From contig NZ_VEDF01000003.1 in the NCBI RefSeq assembly GCF_007677725.1, positions 372,001 to 436,000 on the forward strand: 64,000 nt of DNA, in the 5' to 3' direction. A program made the position numbers and the translations under genes. This DNA comes from Pseudomonas sp. URMO17WK12:I11. Lineage in GTDB: Bacteria; Pseudomonadota; Gammaproteobacteria; Pseudomonadales; Pseudomonadaceae. This document shows positions 34,578-41,579 of this stretch, piece by piece. Below the pieces are notes generated by a model that did not search any database, had not been told where the DNA came from, and saw nothing but the letters and a program-made list of their open reading frames with translations. How positions within the stretch are numbered: position 1 is the first letter of the stretch; each line of letters starts with the position of its first letter.

Positions 34578-35134
34578 ACCCGCTCAAATTGATCGCCAGG
34601 ATGCTTTCGCCCGTGCACGAACCCGCTGGATATCAACCAGTCATGCCGGATGACCTAACCATTCTTCCGCCGGGAGTTGAGGTGGTGGCCGTGGTCAAGC
34701 GCCATCCCGAGGCCGAGCGGATTGCTACATCGATCCGGGATTACCCAGGTGACTGGAGCTGGCGCATGAAGGGGTGCGAGCTCGAGCACACACCTACCGG
34801 CTTTGTCATGTGGGTGGCGAACGAGGATTACGGCCTGGCAGAGGTATCTAGCGGCCACAGAACGAAGTTCAAGCCCGAGGAGCAGGCGATTATCTGGCCT
34901 GCCGTGGATGCCTGGCTGGCAGCGCACAAGGTCGGCTTCACGGGCCGTCTGCCCAAGGTGAAGATCTGGCGCTACGCCGGGAGTTGGCGCTGCATGTCCC
35001 AGCAGCACCCGTGGGCTGGCGCTGGTGATACCCCGGAAGCCGCTTATCGGTCCTGGGCCAGGGCTGTATCGGTGGAGGCGCGCACCGACCAGCGCCCTGG
35101 TGAAATTCTGCACGTATGGAGTGCCACACGATGA
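34574..35134 (+). CDS. Hypothetical protein
   Basis: A 186-aa protein with several Trp residues (DWSWRMKGCELEH, KIWRYAGSWRCMSQ). No family recognised. Coupled by overlaps of 4 bases on both sides. Confidence 0.55.
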   Translation: MNPLKLIARMLSPVHEPAGYQPVMPDDLTILPPGVEVVAVVKRHPEAERIATSIRDYPGDWSWRMKGCELEHTPTGFVMWVANEDYGLAEVSSGHRTKFKPEEQAIIWPAVDAWLAAHKVGFTGRLPKVKIWRYAGSWRCMSQQHPWAGAGDTPEAAYRSWARAVSVEARTDQRPGEILHVWSATR

Positions 35135-35430
35135 GCAAAGTAGTTGCGGCACTGCCGCGCAAAAGCCTTGAGAGCCACGAACGCCTGTTCTTGAAGATCG
35201 CAGGCCAGGGCCTGGCCGAAGAGAAAGTAGGGGGCGCCCATGCAATGGCAGCGCTGCTGGATATCGTCGCCAGCTGGCACGCCACGCGGGTGGACATTAA
35301 GTTTGAGGATTACTGCCGGCGCTGGGTGGCTGAGGGGAACGCAAAGCACAAGAGCGCCGACAAGCTGCTGCGGAACCTGCTAGGCATGGACGACAACCCG
35401 CCACCACGACGCATCCGGAGGGCTGCATGA
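35131..35430 (+). CDS. Hypothetical protein
   Basis: A 99-aa helical protein with a basic C-terminus (PPPRRIRRAA). The ATG overlaps the preceding stop (ATGA), which settles the start over an in-frame ATG 15 bases earlier. No domain seen. Confidence 0.55.
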   Translation: MSKVVAALPRKSLESHERLFLKIAGQGLAEEKVGGAHAMAALLDIVASWHATRVDIKFEDYCRRWVAEGNAKHKSADKLLRNLLGMDDNPPPRRIRRAA

Positions 35431-35975
35431 CGGTTTATCGAGACGCCGAACATGGCGTAGTCCGGGCTATGACGCTCGACGCAATATCGCTGCACAAGGG
35501 CCAGGCCTGGCAGGGCAAGTATCAACCTCCGGGTTCACAGCCAGGGAAAAGCGACAACCCGTGTCCCTTGGATCGATTCGACCAGCTGACACAGGACGCG
35601 ATGACCCGCTCATTGCTGCACAGGGTGCTTTCGCCTCTGCACTGGAACATGCTCGAGGCCTTCTACAAGGTCGACAGCAGCAAGTCCTTGCAGCAGGAGA
35701 GGGCGCTTGCCATCCAGTATGTGGCCAGGTCGGCACCCGGCAAGGCGCACTGGCTGTTCCGGCAAAAGTGCGTCACAGCCTGGGCGGTTACAAACTTGCC
35801 CGACGGATTCATGTTGCTTCACACCTGGGACAATCTCGATTCTCCCACGCCTGAGAAAACCCTGTACCGGTGGAGGTCAGATATCAGGCGCTGGCTCAAG
35901 CTGGAGCTGGACCGAGCGTTTGCTTCAGCGGCGGTTGTTCTCGGCGAAGCGGGGCTCCTTGCAGAAGCCGCTTGA
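35427..35975 (+). CDS. Hypothetical protein at the end of the early operon
   Basis: A 182-aa protein with a middle part FDQLTQDAMTRSLLHRVLSPLHWNMLEAFYK and a terminal helix. It has the position of lambda Q (last early gene, before the late genes), and the late region has many terminator-like hairpins that need read-through, so an antiterminator role is worth testing. I see no sequence match with known Q proteins. Confidence 0.55.
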   Translation: MTVYRDAEHGVVRAMTLDAISLHKGQAWQGKYQPPGSQPGKSDNPCPLDRFDQLTQDAMTRSLLHRVLSPLHWNMLEAFYKVDSSKSLQQERALAIQYVARSAPGKAHWLFRQKCVTAWAVTNLPDGFMLLHTWDNLDSPTPEKTLYRWRSDIRRWLKLELDRAFASAAVVLGEAGLLAEAA

Positions 35976-36041
35976 CAGGGTGAGAAAATGAGAATCTAAT
36001 TCACCACATTGCGGTTCTGCGTCTTCTGGATGAGAACCCCC

Positions 36042-36072
36042 AAAGCCCTGGCCATCACAGCCGGGGCTTTTT
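36042..36072 (+). terminator. Terminator at the end of the early operon
   Basis: AAAGCCCTGGC / GCCGGGGCTTT with a 7-base loop and T run, 67 bases after the last early gene. The following gap to 36158 shows no gene. Confidence 0.7.
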
Positions 36073-36158
36073 GCGTTTTAGGGATGGCCTGGGCGGTTCC
36101 AATCTCTTGACTTTCTGCTATTTTTCAGGATCCGACCTACAAGGACAGGTATCTGCCG

Positions 36159-36467
36159 ATGCAACGCGACTGGAAATATGTGAGGTTCGTTCTGGAAAAA
36201 GTGGCAGAGAGCCCAAGGCCCTTCAGCACCCTTAACCTCTCCGACCTGATAGCCCTTGCGAACCAGGAGTTCGGTGACATCGAGCAGACCGGCTTCCAGA
36301 TCCAAGCAACCGTGCTGCAGCTGTGGTACGCCGAGCACCTAGAGTTGGTTGAAGCGGCACTTAGTCCTGAGGGCCTCAGGAAAGGTGTTCTCAAGCGTCT
36401 CACATGGTCTGGGTACGACCTTCTTGAAGCTAGACGGAATCTGGACTCAGGATGGAGCGGGTCCTGA
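36159..36467 (+). CDS. DUF2513-family protein
   Basis: A 102-aa protein. The start MQRDWKYVRFVLEKV and the end RLTWSGYDLLEARRN match the DUF2513 pattern (family of phage and island proteins of unknown function). It is a monocistronic unit between two terminators, so it may have its own promoter and be made in the lysogen. A DUF2513 gene next to toxin-antitoxin pairs is common in prophages, but no function is shown. Confidence 0.75.
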   Translation: MQRDWKYVRFVLEKVAESPRPFSTLNLSDLIALANQEFGDIEQTGFQIQATVLQLWYAEHLELVEAALSPEGLRKGVLKRLTWSGYDLLEARRNLDSGWSGS

Positions 36468-36490
36468 GATAGTCGCCTACTGAAACCCTA

Positions 36491-36515
36491 AAGCCCCGGA
36501 ATTCCCCCGGGGCTT
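36491..36515. terminator. Terminator between the DUF2513 gene and hicB
   Basis: AAGCCCCGG / CCGGGGCTT around a short loop, with a T-rich end, in the 55-base gap between convergent genes. It should act for both. Confidence 0.7.
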
Positions 36516-36522
36516 ATCTTTT

Positions 36523-36924
36523 CTACCGCCCCAGCTTTTCCATTGCTGCATCGGCCAGGAACGATGACCGGCTCTTCACGTTGTGATCGCGCACGTACCG
36601 GTCGATCTGCTGGATCACGAAGCCGGGCAGGGTGACGTTGACCTTCTCGGTCTTGCCCAGGTACGGCGTAATGTCGATCTCAAGCATGCCCCAGCCCATA
36701 TCGGCGAAGTCCGGGTTGTTCCGGTGCGCCGCCGCGCTGGTCGGCATTGGGATGGCCTGGCCGTTGCCCGCGATCTCCTCGAGCATGATGTGGGCGACCT
36801 CCACCGCAGCGGCATAGGCCTCTTCGAAGGTGTCGCCAGCAGTCACGGCGCCAGGAATGTCGGGGATCTGAATGCCGATGGCGGTGTTGTCGTCGCCCCA
36901 TTCGATGCAGATTGGATATTTCAT
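36523..36924 (-). CDS. hicB: HicB-type antitoxin
   Basis: A 133-aa antitoxin. The N-terminal part (about 1-75; MKYPICIEWGDDNTAIGIQIPDIPG) is the partial RNase H fold that binds HicA, and the C-terminal part (KVNVTLPGFVIQQIDRYVRDHNVKSRSSFLADAA) is a ribbon-helix-helix DNA-binding domain. I start at ATG 36924, preceded by GAGGAG. It lies 35 bases after hicA in the same transcript. HicB should neutralise HicA and repress the promoter. Confidence 0.92.
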   Translation of the reverse strand: MKYPICIEWGDDNTAIGIQIPDIPGAVTAGDTFEEAYAAAVEVAHIMLEEIAGNGQAIPMPTSAAAHRNNPDFADMGWGMLEIDITPYLGKTEKVNVTLPGFVIQQIDRYVRDHNVKSRSSFLADAAMEKLGR

Positions 36925-36959
36925 GGTTGTCTCCTCGGGGTGCAAAGGGTGAAGCCGGG

Positions 36960-37142
36960 TTATTTCAACCCGGCTCGTTCCTTGATGCTCTTTACCGTGC
37001 CGATCGGTAGGTCTTTCTTGGGGTGGGGCACTGGTATCGAGTTAGGGTTGTTGGGGTGTTTGAAGATGTGGTGGCTTCCGGTGACACGTTTGAGAACCCA
37101 CCCAGCGGCTTCAAGCTCCTTGATCAACTGCCTACTTTGCAC
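36960..37142 (-). CDS. hicA: HicA-type mRNA interferase toxin
   Basis: A 60-aa toxin of the dsRBD-like HicA fold: SRQLIKELEAAGWVLKRVTGSHHIFKHP, where the His in GSHH (His24) is the catalytic residue. HicA cuts mRNA and tmRNA when free of HicB. It starts with GTG; AAGGAG lies six bases before it. It is first in the operon, as is usual for hicAB. Confidence 0.93.
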   Translation of the reverse strand: MQSRQLIKELEAAGWVLKRVTGSHHIFKHPNNPNSIPVPHPKKDLPIGTVKSIKERAGLK

Positions 37143-37171
37143 CTCCGTCTCCTTGTGTGGTTGATGTGGTA

Positions 37172-37219
37172 ATTATACCTCTAGGCGTATAAATAGCAAA
37201 GAGAAAGATGCGCCTAGAG
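37172..37219 (-). promoter_or_regulatory. hicAB promoter and inverted-repeat operator
   Basis: On the minus strand TTTGCT (37200-37195) and TATAAT (37177-37172) are 17 bases apart. A 9-bp inverted repeat, CTCTAGGCG (37179-37187) and CGCCTAGAG (37211-37219), centres about 32 bases apart, covers the spacer and the region upstream of -35. It is a good candidate for the HicB RHH operator. Confidence 0.7.
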
Positions 37220-37244
37220 ATATGAATATTTCATCGTTTGTCTC

Positions 37245-37338
37245 ACCTGGTTAGCTCAGTCGGTTAGAGCGCGCGGCCTGCTGTTTTTACAGCGTCACAC
37301 GTGCTGCGAGGTCGCAGGTTCAACTCCTGCCCCAGGTA
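37245..37338 (+). tRNA. tRNA-like gene with a 27-nt anticodon loop
   Basis: Nearly all of a cloverleaf is present: acceptor ACCTGG/CCAGGT with a T-C mismatch at the inner end, T8-A9, D arm GCTC/GAGC, anticodon stem CGCGG/CTGCG, five-base variable loop and a perfect T arm (GCAGG-TTCAACT-CCTGC). The anticodon loop, however, is 27 nt (37277-37303) instead of 7 and contains a small hairpin GCTGT/ACAGC. No CCA is encoded. So it may be a regulatory tRNA mimic, a tRNA with an insertion, or a decayed gene; the anticodon cannot be told. Confidence 0.5.
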
Positions 37339-37347
37339 TCAATTCAC

Positions 37348-37373
37348 AGCCTCGGCACCGGCCGGGGCTTTTT
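37348..37373 (+). terminator. Terminator after the tRNA-like gene
   Basis: AGCCTCGGC / GCCGGGGCT with loop ACCG and a T run, ten bases past the tRNA-like gene. It shows that the element is an independent short transcript or a transcript end. Confidence 0.75.
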
Positions 37374-37391
37374 CATTTCTGGAGCATAGTG

Positions 37392-37787
37392 ATGACCAGT
37401 CCAGTAGATGCCGCGCTATCTGCGCTTCAATCCACCGTGGACGCCCTCCGCGCCGAACTGAGTTCCCCGCAGGCGCGCAAGTACAAAGTGGCTTCACAGA
37501 CGGTGATCACTGCGGATCGCTTCGAGCTAAGGGGCGCAGACGGCAAGGTCTACGCTGCCGGCCTCGGTATGGGCGTGTCCAGCCCCTTCGAAACGGCGTT
37601 GAGCCAGGGCATGGATGCCGCGCTCGAGTATCTGGCTGCGCAGATTGCCGAAACCAAGTTGGTCATCACCGCCGCAAAGGGATGCGCTGAAGCGGCCGAC
37701 GCCGCGCTGCATGACCGCATTGAGCGGGTGGTAGGTGAATGCCTGCGCCGCGAACTGCGCCCAGGTGGCATGTTGCATCGCGGCTGA
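37392..37787 (+). CDS. Hypothetical phage protein
   Basis: A 131-aa, mostly helical protein (MTSPVDAALSALQSTVDALRAEL...). GGAG lies before it at a usable distance; the ATG at 37392 is preferred to a GTG just before. A second open frame on the same strand (37301-37690) is a shadow. No domain recognised; it precedes the holin genes. Confidence 0.65.
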   Translation: MTSPVDAALSALQSTVDALRAELSSPQARKYKVASQTVITADRFELRGADGKVYAAGLGMGVSSPFETALSQGMDAALEYLAAQIAETKLVITAAKGCAEAADAALHDRIERVVGECLRRELRPGGMLHRG

Positions 37788-37795
37788 AGCTGCGT

Positions 37796-37820
37796 ACCCG
37801 CTCTGCGGGTTTCTTTTTTT
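37796..37820 (+). terminator. Terminator-like hairpin before the holin gene
   Basis: ACCCGC/GCGGGT with a TCT loop... the stem is followed by TTCTTTTTTT. It stands between a gene stop and the ribosome site of the holin gene. Confidence 0.6.
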
Positions 37821-37833
37821 CAGGAGCACCCCT

Positions 37834-38208
37834 ATGGCCGAACCGAGTACCGGCGCCCTTGCAGTGACCGGCGTACTTGCCAGTGTCGGCCTGGGTGCTG
37901 CATTCCCGCAGTTGGATCTGGCCACACTGGTCGGCTCTTTCGGTGGGGCTTTCTTCTACGTCGTCTTCGCGAAGGACATGAGCACCTGGCGCCGGATCGG
38001 CTACCTGCTGACTGGCTGGATTGGTGGCTACTTCGGTGCTGCCGAAATGATGGGCTGGGCTTGGACGAAGACAGCCGGGTTCAGCGCCTTCGTGTGTGGC
38101 GCTCTATGCGTGATCACGTTCTCTGGCCTCATCGAGTGGATGCAGACCGGCCAGCCGCCGCGGTGGTGGGCCTGGTTCTTCCGCCTCCTGGCCAGGAAGG
38201 AGGGTTGA
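37834..38208 (+). CDS. Holin-like membrane protein
   Basis: A 124-aa protein with three membrane segments (about 8-25, 32-52, 80-100) and a basic C-terminus (RWWAWFFRLLARKEG), as in class I phage holins. It would form the lesion that lets the endolysin reach the wall. AGGAG precedes ATG 37834. The gene directly after it is a second small membrane protein, so one may be the antiholin. Confidence 0.7.
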   Translation: MAEPSTGALAVTGVLASVGLGAAFPQLDLATLVGSFGGAFFYVVFAKDMSTWRRIGYLLTGWIGGYFGAAEMMGWAWTKTAGFSAFVCGALCVITFSGLIEWMQTGQPPRWWAWFFRLLARKEG

Positions 38209-38490
38209 ATGGCTGCCGTAATCCAGGCCGCGCTGTGCGCCGTCATTTTCGTAATGATCGGGCTGCGCTACCGGCCGTATCCCGATGCCCGCTACAAGGT
38301 GGGTGTGTCCCTCATGGCCTGGGCCGCATGCGCGGTTACCGGCATGCAGTGCGTGAGCCTCATCGGGCGCATGGTGCTGCATGACGAGTTCGCCGACGTG
38401 TCCTGGTTCAACACTGCGTTCTACCTGCTGGCCGCCATGCTGGTGTGCCGGGCAAAAGGCAACGTGGCCAAGATCGTTCGGGTTGAATGA
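38209..38490 (+). CDS. Second small holin-type membrane protein
   Basis: A 93-aa protein with three membrane segments (about 3-20, 30-50, 65-82), like the three-segment holins known in Pseudomonas phages. It starts one base after the preceding stop. Holin and antiholin pairs are often adjacent; which one is the holin cannot be decided. They lie about 22 kb upstream of the endolysin. Confidence 0.7.
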   Translation: MAAVIQAALCAVIFVMIGLRYRPYPDARYKVGVSLMAWAACAVTGMQCVSLIGRMVLHDEFADVSWFNTAFYLLAAMLVCRAKGNVAKIVRVE

Positions 38491-38538
38491 TCCGCGCCAC
38501 AAAATAGACAAGTGCCGTTTCGTGGCGCGGAGACACAG

Positions 38539-38769
38539 ATGAACCGACAGCAGATCGCGACCGCGAGCAGCCTCTTCTTTACCCGCGACCAAGTGCAGCG
38601 CCGGCTTGACACGGTCCTGAGCGGCAAGGGTGTGTCACTGGCCATCACTGGCGACTACCAAGACGAGGCTGTTCTGCACTCGGTCAGCGATTCTCTGGCA
38701 GACCACTTCAGGGCTGAGCTGGCAGCGATTGATGACCAGCTCAAGCTGCTGGGTTGGAACGGCGAATAG
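38539..38769 (+). CDS. Hypothetical phage protein
   Basis: A 76-aa helical protein (SLFFTRDQVQRRLDTVLSG...). No domain recognised. GCGGAGA precedes its ATG. Confidence 0.6.
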   Translation: MNRQQIATASSLFFTRDQVQRRLDTVLSGKGVSLAITGDYQDEAVLHSVSDSLADHFRAELAAIDDQLKLLGWNGE

Positions 38770-38784
38770 CGTAGGTGATTGACG

Positions 38785-39015
38785 ATGGCCAGAACGCGAG
38801 CGCCCTACACACCCTGCAAGCTCTACGTGGACGGCGCCGAGGGCATCGCAATCGGTGACTTCATCACCACGGCTGCAGGTTCTGCCTACCTGGTGCAGAC
38901 GCTTCGAGTGAGCCGCACACGGCCCGAGCGCAAGCACATGGACTGCCTGCGCTGGCCAATCGCAGAGGTGCCGCCTGATGCGCGGTGCTACCAGCTGACC
39001 CGGTACAAGAGATAA
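38785..39015 (+). CDS. Hypothetical phage protein
   Basis: A 76-aa basic, beta-rich protein (KLYVDGAEGIAIGDFITTAAGSAYLVQTLRVSRTRPERKHMDC). The 15-base gap from the gene before and the downstream order place it in the pre-terminase block. Function unknown. Confidence 0.6.
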   Translation: MARTRAPYTPCKLYVDGAEGIAIGDFITTAAGSAYLVQTLRVSRTRPERKHMDCLRWPIAEVPPDARCYQLTRYKR

Positions 39016-39027
39016 GGAGAAGTCGCG

Positions 39028-39186
39028 ATGGCCAGAATCTACGCCACCGTCACGTGCCGCCATCGCTGGTGGCTGAAGTACTACCTGGCTGGTGTCGTGC
39101 TCATGTGCCACCTGAGTGGGCGAGATCCCCACCCCGGTCGAGTGATGCGGTGGATCGAGCGCGGCATAGTGATAGAGGTGCGCTGA
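39028..39186 (+). CDS. Small basic hypothetical protein before the HNH gene
   Basis: A 52-aa frame (MARIYATVTCRHRWWLKYYLAG...) with AAGGAG before its ATG and a TGATG overlap with the HNH gene. Trp/Tyr-rich and basic. Both signals support real translation. Confidence 0.65.
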   Translation: MARIYATVTCRHRWWLKYYLAGVVLMCHLSGRDPHPGRVMRWIERGIVIEVR

Positions 39187-39497
39187 TGGCCAACAACTCG
39201 CCCTGGCGTCACTTGTACAACACCAAGCGTTGGTACCGCCTGCGCTGGAAGCAACTGCAGGCAGAGCCGCTATGCCGGCTTTGCACAGCGCTGGGCAAGG
39301 TGGTGGCTGCTGCCATCGTGGACCACGTGAAGCCTCACAAGGGTGACGAAAAGCTGTTCTTCGACTCGACCAACCTCCAGTCGCTGTGCAAGCACTGTCA
39401 CGACTCGGTGAAGCAGCGACAGGAGAAGAGCGGGCACTTGGTAGGGCACGACCTGAGCGGCATGCCCCTCGACCCGGCGCATCACTGGAACCTCTGA
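39186..39497 (+). CDS. HNH endonuclease
   Basis: A 103-aa HNH nuclease: CRLC (about 33-36), DHVKPHKGDEKLFFDSTNLQSLCKHCHDSVK with the HNH His and the second zinc pair. In cos phages of the HK97 class such a protein sits directly before the terminase and supports cleavage at cos by TerL. That position is kept here. Confidence 0.9.
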   Translation: MANNSPWRHLYNTKRWYRLRWKQLQAEPLCRLCTALGKVVAAAIVDHVKPHKGDEKLFFDSTNLQSLCKHCHDSVKQRQEKSGHLVGHDLSGMPLDPAHHWNL

Positions 39498-39645
39498 GAC
39501 GGCCGCCGCGACGGCTTGAAGCACGTCAGAGGCCCCGTTTAGCACGCCAGTTCCCCTGGGGGAGGGTAAAAAGTAGCGGTTCTCATCTAGCAAGACCGCC
39601 CTCGACCCTCTTTCTTCATAAACCCGTAGAATTTTTGGAAAAATT
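39498..39645 (+). other. Gap between HNH and terminase; candidate cos region
   Basis: 148 bases without a gene, between the HNH gene and terS, where cos usually lies in phages with this gene order. It contains a G-run CCCCTGGGGGAGGGTAAAAA (39554-39573) after an inverted CCCC/GGGG, then an AT-rich stretch. I cannot place the nick from the sequence. Confidence 0.3.
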
Positions 39646-40074
39646 ATGGCCACTCGCGGCAGGAAATCAGTTGCCTCGATGACGGTCGCCTCAACGGTCG
39701 GGGTCGACAATCGGTTGGCACCGCCCCGCAACCTGACCCCTGCACAGAAGGCTGAATGGGTGCAGGTCGTTAATGCCAGGCCGGCCGACTGGTTCGGGCC
39801 GGAACATGCAGCAATGCTCGCCCAATATTGCCGGCACAAGGTCCAGGCCGACTTGATCGCGCAGCAGCTCGAGGACTTCCAGCCGGAGTGGTTGCTGGAG
39901 GACGAAGGGCTCAAGCGTTTCGACAAGTTGGGCGGCATGCTCGAGCGTGAAACCCGCGCCATGAATGCGCTGCTGCGGTCCATGCGCCTGACCCAGCAAA
40001 GCCTGCTGCGGGCAGACAAGGCGGTACCCGCGGGCGGTAAGGGGCGCAAGCCATGGCAGCAAAACGACGACTGA
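39646..40074 (+). CDS. P27-family terminase small subunit
   Basis: A 142-aa small terminase that recognises phage DNA for packaging. The P27 pattern is seen: PPRNLTPAQKAEWVQVVNARPADWF at about 26-50 and the helical region that follows. It overlaps terL by 22 bases, an overlap common for this pair. Confidence 0.85.
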   Translation: MATRGRKSVASMTVASTVGVDNRLAPPRNLTPAQKAEWVQVVNARPADWFGPEHAAMLAQYCRHKVQADLIAQQLEDFQPEWLLEDEGLKRFDKLGGMLERETRAMNALLRSMRLTQQSLLRADKAVPAGGKGRKPWQQNDD

Positions 40075-41579
40075 CGCGAGGCGAACGCAACGCGCAGTGG
40101 ATCGAGGACTACTGCCGAATTCCAGAAGGCCGGCTGGTTGGCCAGCGGGTCAAGCTCACGAAGCACCAGCGCAAATGGCTGAAGCGGATTTACGACACGC
40201 CGACCCGGACATTCATCCTGTCCATGGCACGGAAGAACGCCAAGACCGCGCTGTCTGCGTTCATCCTGCTGTTGCATCTGTGCGGTCCGGAGGCCAGACC
40301 CAATTCGCAGCTATACAGCGCGGCTCAGTCCCGTGACCAGGCCGCGATTCTGTTCGAGCTGGCCGCCAAGGTGGTTCGGATGAGCCCGGATCTCTCCGAG
40401 TTCGTGAACATCCGCGACACCGCCAAGGAGCTGCTCTGCGGCGAACTCGGCACTTTTTACAAGGCCTTGAGCGCAGACGCCGCGACCAAGTTCGGCTTGA
40501 GCCCGGCGCTGGTGATCCACGACGAACTCGGGCAGGTAGTCGGTCCACGCTCCCAGCTTTACGAAGCGCTTGAGACAGCCAGTGCTGCCCAGGAGCAGCC
40601 GCTGTCGATCATCATCAGCACGCAGGCCCCGACCGATGCCGACCTGTTAAGCCTGCTGATCGACGATGCCCTGACAGGCGCCGATCCTAGAAACAAGGTC
40701 GAGCTGTGCACGGCGCCGATGGACATGGACCCGTTCAGCGAGGAAGCCATTCGTGCGGCCAACCCGCACTTTGATGACTTCATGAACAAGGACGAGGTGT
40801 TCCGCCAGGCGTCGGATGCTAAACGACTGCCGAGCCGCGAGCCTGCATACCGAAACCTGATCCTCAACCAGCGCGTAGAAGCCCGCAGCCCCTTCATTCC
40901 TCGGGCAATTTGGATGGAGAACGGCGCGGAGCCGGATAGCTTGGAGGGCCAGCGTGTTTACGGAGGCCTCGACCTGTCCAGCGTGAGCGACCTCACCGCC
41001 CTAGTGTTGGTTGGCGAGCAAGGAGACGTTGACCCAACGTTCTGGCTTCCAGAAGAGGGCCTGGCCGAGAAGTCTCGAAACGACCGCGTGCCGTATGACA
41101 AGTGGGAGCGCGACGGCTTCCTCCAGACCACACCGGGGCGGGCGATCGAGTACGAGTTTGTGGCTCATTACCTGCGTGACGTGTTCAACCGGTACGACGT
41201 GCAGGTGCTGAATTTCGACCGGTACAACATGCGCTTTTTGAAGCCCTGGCTCGAGCGTGTGGGCTTCACCGAGAACGAGCTCAAGCGCTTCAAGGAGTTC
41301 GGTCAAGGCTTCGTGAGCATGTCGCCGGCGCTTCGCGAGCTTGAATCTCGATTGCTCGCCAAGAAGTTGAGGCACGGGATGCATCCAGTGCTTTCGATGT
41401 GTGCTGCGAACGCGGTCGCCGTCAGCGATCCGGCAGGTGGTCGCAAGTTCACCAAAGCCAAGGCCAGCGGCCGTATCGACGGCATGGTGGCGCTGGCGAT
41501 GGCTGTAGCAGCATCCAGTGAGCCCGAAGAAACCCGAACAAACCTCGACGCATTCCTTAGACGACCGATGAGCATGTGA
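40053..41579 (+). CDS. Terminase large subunit TerL (HK97/P27 type)
   Basis: A 508-aa packaging motor. The ATPase part has the Walker A-like SMARKNAKTALSA (about 57-69) and Walker B LVIHDELGQ (about 151-159); the C-terminal nuclease part contains GGLDLSSVSDLTALV (about 307-320) with the metal-binding Asp. It pumps DNA into the prohead and cuts it. The overlap with portal (ATG at 41579) is one base past the stop. Confidence 0.94.
   Translation: MAAKRRLTRGERNAQWIEDYCRIPEGRLVGQRVKLTKHQRKWLKRIYDTPTRTFILSMARKNAKTALSAFILLLHLCGPEARPNSQLYSAAQSRDQAAILFELAAKVVRMSPDLSEFVNIRDTAKELLCGELGTFYKALSADAATKFGLSPALVIHDELGQVVGPRSQLYEALETASAAQEQPLSIIISTQAPTDADLLSLLIDDALTGADPRNKVELCTAPMDMDPFSEEAIRAANPHFDDFMNKDEVFRQASDAKRLPSREPAYRNLILNQRVEARSPFIPRAIWMENGAEPDSLEGQRVYGGLDLSSVSDLTALVLVGEQGDVDPTFWLPEEGLAEKSRNDRVPYDKWERDGFLQTTPGRAIEYEFVAHYLRDVFNRYDVQVLNFDRYNMRFLKPWLERVGFTENELKRFKEFGQGFVSMSPALRELESRLLAKKLRHGMHPVLSMCAANAVAVSDPAGGRKFTKAKASGRIDGMVALAMAVAASSEPEETRTNLDAFLRRPMSM

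Noticed and set aside
37301..37690. A 129-codon frame starting inside the tRNA-like gene
   Set aside because: Its start is within a structured RNA and it lacks a ribosome site; the overlapping frame from 37392 has a better start and composition.
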